Positions 44,696 to 52,496 of a DNA stretch of 64,000 nt are shown here, in pieces. Location: the NCBI RefSeq assembly GCF_024806495.1, contig NZ_JANUFF010000008.1, forward strand, positions 62,001-126,000, written 5' to 3'. The notes below the pieces were generated by a model that worked only from the letters and a program-made list of their open reading frames with translations, was not told where the DNA came from and ran no database searches. The stretch's first letter is position 1; each line of letters opens with the position of its first letter. The position numbers and the translations under genes are program-made. This stretch comes from Chryseobacterium sp. JUb7. GTDB lineage: Bacteria; Bacteroidota; Bacteroidia; Flavobacteriales; Weeksellaceae.

Positions 44696-44770
44696 AAATA
44701 AAAGGTATAATGACTGAGAGCTGATTCAGTCAGATTGAGAACAAGGAGCTGATAATGCAATCGATTTCTC

Positions 44771-45466
44771 TTAAAAAACGTTCATTCTTGTATTGAGTAT
44801 TTTTCTGTAAGCATCAGCAACAGGAATGAATTTTCCGTTGATCATAATTCCGCCATCCTGTAAGGTATCAATCTTACTCACAGAGATAATGTATGACCGG
44901 TGAACTCTTATAAAATCATTCTTTGGGAGGCGCTCTTCCGCACTTTTCATCGTTCCGTGGATCGCAAACATTTTTTCCCGGGTGTAGAATTTTACATAAT
45001 CACCCATGGCTTCTGCATAAAAAATATCATCAAGTTTTAAACGTCTTGTAATATTGGAATCTCTCACGAATAAAAACTCATCCTGAGTCATCTGGATATT
45101 CTCTTTCCTGCTTTCAAGTATAGACTGAGCTTTGCTCACCGCCTGTAAAAATCTTGCCGGCATTACAGGTTTTAAAATATAGTCCGCAATATTCAGCTCA
45201 AAAGCTTGCAGTGCGTATTCTCTGTTTGATGTGGTGAAAATGATAATAGTATCTTTTCCTGAAAGGTTTTTTGTGAGTTCAATACCAGTCATTTCAGGCA
45301 TTTCAATATCCAGGAATAATATTTCGATTTGCTCTTTCTGCAAGTGATTATAGGCATCTATAGCATTGGAATACTGGTTGACAACTGTAAGGCCGGGAAT
45401 TTGTTTTGCCAGATGAGCCAGTGTGGCTCTTGCGATATCATTATCATCAACGATCAGGGCTTTCAT
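44771..45466 (-). CDS. LytTR-family response regulator
   Basis: The 231-aa protein has an N-terminal receiver (D7, D8; phosphoacceptor D53 in LFLDIEMPEMTG; K near KPVMPARF) and a C-terminal LytTR DNA-binding domain (about 130-230: FLFVRDSNITRRLKLDDIFYAEAMGDYVKFYT, FIRVHRSYIISVSKI). LytTR regulators typically bind short direct repeats spaced about two helical turns apart. Exactly such repeats mark four promoters of this island, so it is the leading candidate to control them. It lies between dps and the hybrid kinase gene. Direct binding has not been shown. Confidence 0.93.
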   Translation of the reverse strand: MKALIVDDNDIARATLAHLAKQIPGLTVVNQYSNAIDAYNHLQKEQIEILFLDIEMPEMTGIELTKNLSGKDTIIIFTTSNREYALQAFELNIADYILKPVMPARFLQAVSKAQSILESRKENIQMTQDEFLFVRDSNITRRLKLDDIFYAEAMGDYVKFYTREKMFAIHGTMKSAEERLPKNDFIRVHRSYIISVSKIDTLQDGGIMINGKFIPVADAYRKILNTRMNVF

Positions 45467-45489
45467 GGTGGTATATTTATGGTTTCATA

Positions 45490-45497
45490 CAAATATA
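45490..45497 (-). promoter_or_regulatory. -7 promoter box of the LytTR regulator gene
   Basis: The minus strand reads TATATTTG, an exact TAnnTTTG, 24 bases before the start codon. GTATATTT/AAATATAC forms an 8-bp inverted repeat around it (45471-45498). So the regulator has a promoter of its own, besides possible read-through from dps. Confidence 0.5.
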
Positions 45498-45534
45498 CTT
45501 ATTAGTTTCTGTTTTTTATGTTTCAGACCTTCGA

Positions 45535-46008
45535 TTATCTGAAGTATGAGCGGATCATCCAGGCCATTTCTTCATGGGTTTCCATTAAGCCGGTAATGAA
45601 ATCACTGCTTCCGTAATCTTTATACTTTTCAGCAAAAGGGGTGATATTTCCACGCAAAAAGTCGATAATGCTTTCATGGTCACTCAAAAGGTCTTTCATG
45701 TAGCCTAAGCCATCATTTGTTCTGTCACTGTATTCGGTAAGATGTGTGAGTTCCAGATAAATTTTCATCGTTGCAGGAGCATAATGTCCGATTTTACGCA
45801 TACGCTCAGCAACACTGTCAATAAGATCATCTAACTGTTTATATTGATTTTCAAAGAAAATATGCATGGCATGAAAATTATCACCGGTAACATTCCAGTG
45901 CGCATTTCTGGTTTTAGTATAAAGTACAAATTCGTCAGCCAATAATTTTGCCAATTCATTAGAAACGGCTTCTGTATTTTTTTCTGTAATTCCAATTTTT
46001 GTTTTCAT
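45535..46008 (-). CDS. dps: Dps-family ferritin-like DNA-protection protein
   Basis: The 157-aa four-helix protein has the complete Dps ferroxidase ligand set with the right spacing: H37 (NAHWNV), H49 (FHAMHIFFE), D64 and E68 (LIDSVAERMRKIG). Dps dodecamers oxidise and store iron using H2O2 and shield DNA during oxidative stress or starvation. The basic N-terminal tail is short. It is preceded by the shared direct-repeat promoter and lies 68 bases upstream of the LytTR regulator gene in the same direction. Confidence 0.95.
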   Translation of the reverse strand: MKTKIGITEKNTEAVSNELAKLLADEFVLYTKTRNAHWNVTGDNFHAMHIFFENQYKQLDDLIDSVAERMRKIGHYAPATMKIYLELTHLTEYSDRTNDGLGYMKDLLSDHESIIDFLRGNITPFAEKYKDYGSSDFITGLMETHEEMAWMIRSYFR

Positions 46009-46053
46009 AATAATTGATTTTTAGAGTTTATAAAGCATTTTTGCTCGTTTTGT

Positions 46054-46124
46054 GAAGTAAAGGTAGATTGTAAGCCTGTTTTAATCATTTCAAATTCGAC
46101 GAACAGGCATTATGGATCGTTGAA
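46054..46124 (-). promoter_or_regulatory. Direct-repeat promoter of dps
   Basis: TTCGACGAA (46095-46103) and ATCGTTGAA (46116-46124) lie 21 bp apart. Read on the minus strand a TACCTTTAC box follows at 46057-46065, with the same 38-base offset from GTAAAG to TTCG as in the other three promoters. CAGGCA sits between the repeats as in the 48.3 kb promoter. Confidence 0.7.
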
Positions 46125-46158
46125 AAGGTATTATGTTTTGATGGCTCGGCTTAATCAT

Positions 46159-47127
46159 TTAACGGACAAGTATAATTTTACCTGTGTGTGTATTTTTTTC
46201 AAGCATACGGTGCGCTTCTGCGGCTTCAGAAAACGGAAAAGTCTGAAAAATAACAGGTTTAAATTTTCCGGATTCTATCAAAGGCCAGACATATTTCTGA
46301 ATCTCTCCGGCAAGCTGCTTTTTAAAATCATATTCTCTGCTTCTTAATGTACTTCCCGTTATAGTCAGGCGCTTCAGCATGACCTTCCAGATGTCGAGAT
46401 CAACATGGCTGCCGTCTACAGCATTGATATGAACGAGTCTGCCTTCCGGATTCAGAATATTCACATTTTTACTTAAATAGCTGCCTCCGATCATATCTAA
46501 AATAACATCAATACCTTCCTCCTGCAGTTCTTTTTCAAAATCCTGTGTCTTATAATTAATATAGGCGTCAGCTCCCAGCTCAAGACATTTCTTACCTTTT
46601 TCTTCTGAACCGACCGTTACGAAGACTTTTGAACCCAATGCATGAGCCAGCTGAATGCCTGTAATCCCAATACCACTGTTTCCGCCGTGAATTAAAAGGC
46701 TTTCTCCGGATTTAAGTGCTCCGCGTTGAAAAACATTTGACCAGACGGTAAAAACGGTTTCCGGAAGACTGGCTGCCTCTGTGAAGCTCAAGGCTGAAGG
46801 AATCGGGAGACACTGACCTTCGCGTACGCTGACGTATTCGGCATAGCCACCACCTGCAAGAAGTGCACATACATGGTCGCCTGCTTTAAAGCCAACCACC
46901 TGAGGCCCACACTGGACGATAGTTCCGGAAACTTCCAAACCTGGAATTTCGGCAGACATACCTTGAGGAGCGGGATAATTTCCTTCCCTCTGAAAGATAT
47001 CAGAACGGTTCAGTCCTGCTGCTTTTACTTCAATTAAAACCTGATCTCCATTGATTTCAGGAGTTGCATATTCCTGTAACTTCAGCACTTCCGGAGCGCC
47101 ATATTTTGTAATAACTACTGCTTTCAT
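46159..47127 (-). CDS. NAD(P)H:quinone oxidoreductase, zinc-independent MDR family
   Basis: The 322-aa protein has the quinone oxidoreductase pattern: a GroES-like N-terminal part (GLNRSDIFQREGNYPAPQG, PGLEVSGTIVQCG) and a Rossmann domain (LLIHGGNSGIGITGIQLAHALG, LELGADAYINY). The zinc-binding Cys set of alcohol dehydrogenases is absent. It reduces quinones or reactive carbonyls with NADPH. It is the last gene of a probable three-gene operon after the lipocalin-like gene (23-base gap), under the direct-repeat promoter at 48.3 kb. Confidence 0.92.
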   Translation of the reverse strand: MKAVVITKYGAPEVLKLQEYATPEINGDQVLIEVKAAGLNRSDIFQREGNYPAPQGMSAEIPGLEVSGTIVQCGPQVVGFKAGDHVCALLAGGGYAEYVSVREGQCLPIPSALSFTEAASLPETVFTVWSNVFQRGALKSGESLLIHGGNSGIGITGIQLAHALGSKVFVTVGSEEKGKKCLELGADAYINYKTQDFEKELQEEGIDVILDMIGGSYLSKNVNILNPEGRLVHINAVDGSHVDLDIWKVMLKRLTITGSTLRSREYDFKKQLAGEIQKYVWPLIESGKFKPVIFQTFPFSEAAEAHRMLEKNTHTGKIILVR

Positions 47128-47150
47128 AGGTGTTATAATTAAGATTTATA

Positions 47151-47603
47151 TTAAATTTTCACTCTTTTCCAGGTAAGCTTATGGATGACCATCCGTGAAT
47201 TGTTCATGAATGGTTTTTCACTTTCCAGATGTAACAATCCGTCTTTGAAAAGAACTTTACGGTTTTGAGTCTGTCCCGTCCAGTTGGGAAAAAGCGAAAC
47301 ATATAGAGTATGGCTCACCATCTGCTTCTCATCATCAGTATGAAAAGGACCTGAATAAGAAAGATAGGTAGAAGCCTCCAGCGTATACTCTTCCGGATTG
47401 GCATTTGTCCACTGTTCCTGAATGAAATTTTTACGATCCGGATTCATAATTTGCGCTGACATGTAGCCATCACTACTGTAAATGATCAATCCTTTTGGTT
47501 TTTCACCCATAGGGAGCGCTATTTTATCATTATTCACAGGAACTTCAATTAAGTCTACCAAAGTCCATGTACCTGTCAGTTTTTCAAATAATGTTTTCTC
47601 CAT
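47151..47603 (-). CDS. Lipocalin-like domain protein
   Basis: The 150-aa protein starts MEKTLFEKLTGTWTLVDLIEVPVNN. The open frame reaches a GTG 36 bases further up, but the ATG at 47603 fits the domain start. KPKGLIIYSSDGYMSAQIMNP and the following beta-rich pattern match the lipocalin-like family (Lipocalin_5 type) with an eight-stranded barrel. The ligand is unknown. No signal peptide is present. It lies between the 185-aa protein gene and the quinone oxidoreductase gene in one operon. Confidence 0.82.
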   Translation of the reverse strand: MEKTLFEKLTGTWTLVDLIEVPVNNDKIALPMGEKPKGLIIYSSDGYMSAQIMNPDRKNFIQEQWTNANPEEYTLEASTYLSYSGPFHTDDEKQMVSHTLYVSLFPNWTGQTQNRKVLFKDGLLHLESEKPFMNNSRMVIHKLTWKRVKI

Positions 47604-47658
47604 AACTTTTGTAAATGAAATGAGCGTACCGAAGTACACTCATTTCTATTTTTTTTTA

Positions 47659-48216
47659 TTAAAAAGGTTGATTATATTTTCCTGTCAGTGCTTTGTTTTC
47701 GATGCTTTTTGCAAAATTTGGTGTTTCTTCGTGGTTATGTGCATCAGAAGCTGCCTGTCTTGCTGCTGCTGCATCAGCTAAGTTAACACCGTGCTCTTTT
47801 ATATATTCAAACATTTCCGGAGTAGCGGTTGCGTGAATTTCATTGGTGTAAAGACAGGTGTTTTCGTCAATTTTTGTAGCTTTCAGTTCCCATAAAACCT
47901 GAACTTTTGTGCGGCCGTTTTGAGTAATGGAATCTGAAATTGAAAGCATACGGCAGTAATCCGGACGGTAAACATCGGCTACATAATGTTGTACCATTAA
48001 GGCATCACCGATTGTTTCTACATTTAAAGACACCGGTTCGCCATCAAATGTCGTAGAGATTGCAGCTCCGATATGCTGAGTTGAGCATCTCTGGTATTCG
48101 GCATCCGGTAAGTTTAATAACCAGTCTGCAATATTTACTTTTTCGATAGGGGCATTAATAATCGCTGTTACAGTAGAGTGAGATAATGCGTTTTCTGATG
48201 TTTGAATAATTTCCAT
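47659..48216 (-). CDS. Conserved hypothetical protein, SRPBCC-like
   Basis: The 185-aa cytoplasmic protein has an alternation of strands and a long C-terminal helix that could form a START/SRPBCC-type lipid or polyketide binding fold (STVTAIINAPIEKVNIADWLLNLPDAEYQ at the start, HATATPEMFEYIKEHGVNLADAAAARQAASD at the end). The C-terminal tail is polar. I do not recognise a characterised homologue. It leads the operon with the lipocalin-like and quinone oxidoreductase genes and has three direct repeats upstream. Confidence 0.65.
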   Translation of the reverse strand: MEIIQTSENALSHSTVTAIINAPIEKVNIADWLLNLPDAEYQRCSTQHIGAAISTTFDGEPVSLNVETIGDALMVQHYVADVYRPDYCRMLSISDSITQNGRTKVQVLWELKATKIDENTCLYTNEIHATATPEMFEYIKEHGVNLADAAAARQAASDAHNHEETPNFAKSIENKALTGKYNQPF

Positions 48217-48243
48217 AATGTTTTATTTTTAATTGTTTTAACT

Positions 48244-48335
48244 GATGTAAATTTAGAGATATCCCCCAAGAACAGGAGCTGCTATTCATCCAACAGGCAA
48301 TAATTGTCGTTGAAAAGAAAAAAACAATCGTTGAG
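48244..48335 (-). promoter_or_regulatory. Direct-repeat promoter with three repeats, 185-aa gene operon
   Basis: TTCATCCAA (48285-48293), GTCGTTGAA (48306-48314) and ATCGTTGAG (48327-48335) are each 21 bp apart. On the minus strand a TAAATTTAC box follows at about 48247-48255. It is the only one of the four related promoters with three repeats. Confidence 0.7.
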
Positions 48336-48381
48336 AAGATAATTGTCATCCTAGCCCAGATCAAAGTATTTGTTTGAGCTC

Positions 48382-48428
48382 ATTTTCTGTATTTCGGCGA
48401 GCCAGAGGCTCGCCGAAATACAGAAAAT
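48382..48428. repeat. Perfect 22-bp inverted repeat with 3-base loop
   Basis: Both arms run from ATTTTCTGTATTTCGG into CGAGCC and back, 48382-48403 with 48407-48428. The core GGCGAGCC/GGCTCGCC is GC-rich. It lies between the promoter of the 185-aa gene and the terminator of the 196-aa gene. A further CGAGTACGGCGAGCTGG follows at 48431. Confidence 0.8.
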
Positions 48429-48483
48429 AGCGAGTACGGCGAGCTGGAAAAGCTCTAAGAAAAGTTTAGAGCATGTGTTCATA

Positions 48484-48522
48484 AAAAAATAGCCTGATAT
48501 TTTAAACATCAGGCTATTTTTT
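48484..48522 (-). terminator. Terminator of the 196-aa exported protein gene
   Basis: AAAAAATAGCCTGAT (48484-48498) and ATCAGGCTATTTTTT (48508-48522) form a 15-bp stem with a 9-base loop and T-runs on both strands. It lies 17 bases after the stop at 48539. Confidence 0.85.
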
Positions 48523-48538
48523 ATTTTAGTAAATACGG

Positions 48539-49129
48539 CTATTTCAGCCTGTTTTCAAATGTCTTTAAATTCTGAAGATCGGGTAATGGCTTTATGGAAA
48601 TTTTCTGTTCATCTTTCCTGATTGGTTTTTCTGAACCTAAGGCCTGGGCAATTTCGGTTCTTTTTCCTTTGATAAAATCAAATTCAGTTTCTGTCGTTGT
48701 ATTTTTACCATCCCAGCTCACTTTTGAGAGCTTAACCAATTCAAATTTTCCGTTTCTGAATAAAAATTTATATTGATTATGAACATTTTTAATTTCTGAA
48801 TATAAGATAAAATAACCATCTTCAATAGAGATATCAGGAATTTGATTTCCACCATATTTTCCGTTAGGATATTGGGAGTCCAGGATATCTGCCGAAGAGA
48901 TTATGATTTTAAACTGATGATCGGGCTGTAAGAAAAATATTTCTAATTTCAGCGGTTGTGATGCATCAACAGTATCCATTGAAACTGTGACTTTATCCAT
49001 TAATCCGTCTTTGTTGAGGTCGCCCTCTGCTTCACGGACAAGTACTGTAAAGTGGTTTTGTTTTTCTTTTTGCTGCGAATAAGTGATCATTCCGGTAAAA
49101 ATGAAGACAATCAATACTATATTTTTCAT
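48539..49129 (-). CDS. Exported conserved hypothetical protein
   Basis: The 196-aa protein has a signal peptide ending ITYSQ at about residue 19. A short DLNKDGLMDKVTV loop looks like a calcium-binding EF-hand-type or FG-GAP repeat motif. The rest is beta-rich (LKLEIFFLQPDHQFKIIISSADI, GYFILYSEIKNVHNQYKFLFRNGKFEL). Such proteins occur widely in Bacteroidetes without assigned function. It forms a single-gene unit with a good terminator. Confidence 0.72.
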   Translation of the reverse strand: MKNIVLIVFIFTGMITYSQQKEKQNHFTVLVREAEGDLNKDGLMDKVTVSMDTVDASQPLKLEIFFLQPDHQFKIIISSADILDSQYPNGKYGGNQIPDISIEDGYFILYSEIKNVHNQYKFLFRNGKFELVKLSKVSWDGKNTTTETEFDFIKGKRTEIAQALGSEKPIRKDEQKISIKPLPDLQNLKTFENRLK

Positions 49130-49217
49130 GCTGACTTTATTTAAACCTTTGTTTGTTATTCACATTTCAGAATCTTGATCTAAAATGCTGCAAGACCTGA
49201 ACAATTGATCTTAAAAT

Positions 49218-49559
49218 TTATTTTTCAATGACAAAAGCTTTCAGCTCAGCCATCTTTCCGGCTTCAAATTTCCAGATATCACAATAATGATATTCTGTCC
49301 ATTCGGAATCTTCATTGAATAAACTTATTGTACCCACTGCAGTTACATAATCTCCTTCGCCAATGAGATGATCTACATTGAATTTTGGAGGTTTTCTGTA
49401 GGCATCAGCTATATAACGGCGTACTTCCTCTTTACCGGAAAGTATCTGATCTCCTGCAAAGGTCCAGATTGTATTTTCTGTGCAGTAGGAGAGGAAGGTC
49501 TCATGATCTCCCTCCGCAATGGCTGCATTGGCTTTTTCTAAAATTGTTTTATTATCCAT
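49218..49559 (-). CDS. NTF2/SnoaL-like protein
   Basis: The 113-aa protein has the NTF2-like pattern: EKANAAIAEGDHETFLSYCTENTIWTFAGDQILSGKEEVRRYIADAY, VTAVGTISLFNEDSEWTEYHYCDIWKFEAGKMAELKAFV. Members are small hydrolases, isomerases or binding proteins and the sequence does not tell which. No signal peptide is present. It stands alone. Confidence 0.83.
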   Translation of the reverse strand: MDNKTILEKANAAIAEGDHETFLSYCTENTIWTFAGDQILSGKEEVRRYIADAYRKPPKFNVDHLIGEGDYVTAVGTISLFNEDSEWTEYHYCDIWKFEAGKMAELKAFVIEK

Positions 49560-49736
49560 AAGAGTGTTGTTATGATAACAGTCAACAGAATGACTGTCAG
49601 ATGACTTCTTATTTCAAATATTCAAACGGTATGCCGTCAATTACATTCACTTTGGAATACTGAATCTTTGGATTTATAAAGATCAAGTATTCTTATAGCA
49701 CTTTCTGGAGAAGCCTTGGATAAGTTTAATAAAAGC

Positions 49737-50096
49737 TTAGTTAAGCTGATAATTCATAATCACCAAACTCAGAATAAAATGAACATATTCCTGATCTACC
49801 TCCGTTCTGTTGATTAATTTATTTTTGTAATCATAAGAGTTCAGTCGGCTCGTTAATCTGTGGTAAGTATCAAAGTCGGCGTCCTTTATTTTTACCTTTA
49901 CATTACCGTCTTTTTTATTGATAAGTTCGTCATTCAGCGTTCTGACCTTAAATATAACTTCGAATAATTTCGGATTATAATTCATCTTTCCGATATATCT
50001 TTCCACTATATTGACCTTGAACGCATCAAATACGATTGTGTTAAAAACAATGTTAGAATTAGGCTCTTGCGTATTGAGCTCAAGTTTATAGTTCAT
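49737..50096 (-). CDS. Small hypothetical protein
   Basis: The 119-aa protein (MNYKLELNTQEPNSNIVFNTIVFDAFKVNIVERYIGK) is beta-rich at the start and ends with a hydrophobic helix-like stretch. It has no recognised family. Typical codon use and a clear ATG suggest it is real. Neighbours give no clue to its role. Confidence 0.55.
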   Translation of the reverse strand: MNYKLELNTQEPNSNIVFNTIVFDAFKVNIVERYIGKMNYNPKLFEVIFKVRTLNDELINKKDGNVKVKIKDADFDTYHRLTSRLNSYDYKNKLINRTEVDQEYVHFILSLVIMNYQLN

Positions 50097-50460
50097 TAAT
50101 TTAAATTTTTTACAAATTTAGGCAGAAGCTGAAAGGATTCAAAATAAAATGGGCAGTAAGTACAAATAAATCTTTTTACAAATATCAATAAATAATGAAC
50201 GTTTATCTTGTTTTTGCTTCTATCTCTAAGAAAATCAATGTTGTAAAAGGTATTTTTCTATTTCATAAATTTTAAAATAAAATAAGAAGATGAGTTGGAA
50301 AATCGGAAAAGCAGCCCGAAACAGCATATTTTAAGTTAAAGTTTCTTAAAATTAAGGTCTTGTATTCTTTTATATATTTCTGAACTTCACCAGTAGGCTT
50401 TCATGACATTCAAAAATAGTTATGGGACAGCTTCTCCGGATTTTCACATCAAAATCTGAA
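50097..50460. other. Gene-free stretch before the ABC transporter operon end
   Basis: No gene, strong hairpin or repeat was recognised. It is AT-rich and should contain the promoter of the 119-aa gene (minus) on its left side and the 3' end of the ABC operon on its right. Confidence 0.4.
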
Positions 50461-51156
50461 TTAAATTGTTTTGAGGTATAAATTCTGTAATTCCTCAGCT
50501 GTAAATGCTTTGGAAGGCAAGTTCTGAACCAGTTCGCCCTGTTTCATTATTCCGATATGGGTGGCTACACTCACCGCATTGAAGATATCGTGGGTGGCCA
50601 TTAAAACGGTTCTGCCTTCTTTGCCGAGCTGACGAATAATTTCTGTAAACTCCGAGGTCGCAATGGGATCAAGTCCGCTAGTAGGCTCATCAAGCAGCAG
50701 GACTTTCGCATCTTTAGCGAGAGCAATGGCAATGCCTACTTTCTGACGCATCCCTTTTGAATATCCTCCCAATGCTTTCTCATGGGCTGATTCCTGCAAT
50801 CCGGTACGGTGTAATAAAATTGACAGTTCATTTTTAGTATAATTGAATCCTGCAATTTTTGAAAAGAAATCCAGATTCTCAATTCCTGTAAGATTGGGAT
50901 ACAACAGTACAGTTTCAGGGATATAGGCTAAATGTTTTTTTATTTTTTCAGGATGATTTTTTACAGATATATCATTAATGAAAGCATCCCCTGAAGTGGC
51001 CTGAATGAGCCCCAACAGAATATTGATCGTCGTACTTTTTCCCGCGCCGTTTTGTCCGAGAAGGGCAAAAATTTCACCTTTTTGTATCTCAAGATTAAGA
51101 GACTGAAGAGCTGTAAAATCGTTATATTTTTTATGAAGATTAATTGTTTTTAGCAT
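50461..51156 (-). CDS. ABC transporter ATP-binding protein
   Basis: The 231-aa ATPase has Walker A GQNGAGKS (residues 34-41), the signature YSKGMRQK, Walker B VLLLDEPTSGLD and switch His in MATHDIFNA. It is the short exporter-type ATPase like those of NosF/CcmA systems. It overlaps the upstream permease gene by 7 bases and so is translationally coupled to it. It would power the two permeases encoded before it. Confidence 0.94.
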   Translation of the reverse strand: MLKTINLHKKYNDFTALQSLNLEIQKGEIFALLGQNGAGKSTTINILLGLIQATSGDAFINDISVKNHPEKIKKHLAYIPETVLLYPNLTGIENLDFFSKIAGFNYTKNELSILLHRTGLQESAHEKALGGYSKGMRQKVGIAIALAKDAKVLLLDEPTSGLDPIATSEFTEIIRQLGKEGRTVLMATHDIFNAVSVATHIGIMKQGELVQNLPSKAFTAEELQNLYLKTI

Positions 51157-52496
51157 AATTTTCTGTATTTATTGTATGGAAGGATGATAAATAGACCAAT
51201 GAAAAGCAGATAGGGCAAGAAAAGCTGGGTGAAATTTATTTTTTCAGAAGATCTGAAAATGCTTACCGCCTGCTGTGTCCAGTTGACAGAGTCTGCATTT
51301 TTTCCGGAGAAAATAAGAGGATAGAAAAATAAACGCTTTTCTTCATGAAATTTCTTCAGTGCAGAGGCATATTGCAGATGATTGCTCATGTCGGTTTTTG
51401 AAAGATAGCTTTCTGCTAGCTGTGTATGGATATTAGGAAGAAAATACCCCAGATACAGAGAAATCTGATTTCGGGTAAGCATTTTTTCCGAATACTGTTT
51501 TGAAGATGCTGCCGCTTCCAGATCACCCATATGCTGCATGGCATAATACCATGTCCATGTAAATGCTTCGTTTTCCTCTGCCGTAAATTTTCTGAATTGA
51601 GGATATACCTCATAAAATTTTTCCATAGTCGGGTTTTTAGCTTCATCCCATTTGTTGTGATAGCCTTCTCTCTGCTGCATTACAGCTTTAAGAGATTCCT
51701 GAACAGGGAAGAGTTTCTGAATCACCATATTAGTGCTCATCGGGATAATAAAGTTCGTACTGACCCATATGATCAGAAGGAGCAATGCATTTCGGGCTGA
51801 AGATTTTCGGAATGAGATGATCCATCGGCATAGTGCAAACCAAACGATAATATACAGCCATCCGCTTATGATAAAAGCAATAAAATAATGATCTGGAGGG
51901 ATTTTTATCCAAATAGCTGCAATAATGATCAATAGAAGATAAATTATACTTATGGCGATGAATCGTATAAACATTTTCATATCCAGAAGTCTTCTCAGGT
52001 TGACACTTTGCACCGAAAGGAGCTTCCAGGTTCCGTGTTCTTCTTCTTCGGAAATAAGATTATAGCAAAACGCAATGATAATCAAAGGAAAAAGGAATAC
52101 CAGAACAAAACTGAAATCGAAGTTTCCGACAGCAGCGTTGGCAGGATTGTAAAAATCTGAATTATAACGCTGTTCTTCCAGATTTCTTATGGTAACTCCC
52201 TGTATCGATGGGTTTAAATCCCTCATTCCTATATTTAAGGCCGCAAGTTTAGGAGCTTCATTGACTAAATTGAATTTAATATAATAAAGCACCAGCCCTA
52301 AATCATCCTTATGAAATTTTGCATTTCTCTCAATACTTTCTTTCTGAAATATGCCGCTTTTAGCAATGATTTCTTCGTTTCGGTCCAGAAATTTTTTTCC
52401 GGTATAAATTGCCATTAATCCGGCAATCAATAAAAACAGCAAGGCAATGATGTATGCTTTGTTGCGGTAAAACTGTTTATATAAATAGTGATTCAT
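51150..52496 (-). CDS. ABC-2 type permease, DUF3526-like
   Basis: The 448-aa membrane protein has an N-terminal membrane segment (about 14-32), a large extracytoplasmic part, and further segments around residues 127-146, 180-200, 207-225 and 235-255. It then has a second long soluble loop and a last segment near 425-442. The LISEEEEHGTWKLLSVQSVNLRRLLDMKM stretch after the second segment is typical of ABC-2 permeases of the gliding/Nos type. It starts directly after the stop of the related 481-aa permease and overlaps the ATPase gene. The two permeases probably form a heterodimer. Confidence 0.87.
   Translation of the reverse strand: MNHYLYKQFYRNKAYIIALLFLLIAGLMAIYTGKKFLDRNEEIIAKSGIFQKESIERNAKFHKDDLGLVLYYIKFNLVNEAPKLAALNIGMRDLNPSIQGVTIRNLEEQRYNSDFYNPANAAVGNFDFSFVLVFLFPLIIIAFCYNLISEEEEHGTWKLLSVQSVNLRRLLDMKMFIRFIAISIIYLLLIIIAAIWIKIPPDHYFIAFIISGWLYIIVWFALCRWIISFRKSSARNALLLLIIWVSTNFIIPMSTNMVIQKLFPVQESLKAVMQQREGYHNKWDEAKNPTMEKFYEVYPQFRKFTAEENEAFTWTWYYAMQHMGDLEAAASSKQYSEKMLTRNQISLYLGYFLPNIHTQLAESYLSKTDMSNHLQYASALKKFHEEKRLFFYPLIFSGKNADSVNWTQQAVSIFRSSEKINFTQLFLPYLLFIGLFIILPYNKYRKLC

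Noticed and set aside
44757..44768. TGCAATCGATTT resembling the AATCGATT operators
   Set aside because: Only one half matches, it lies between the LytTR regulator and kinase genes far from the pectin locus, and a chance match of this size is likely.
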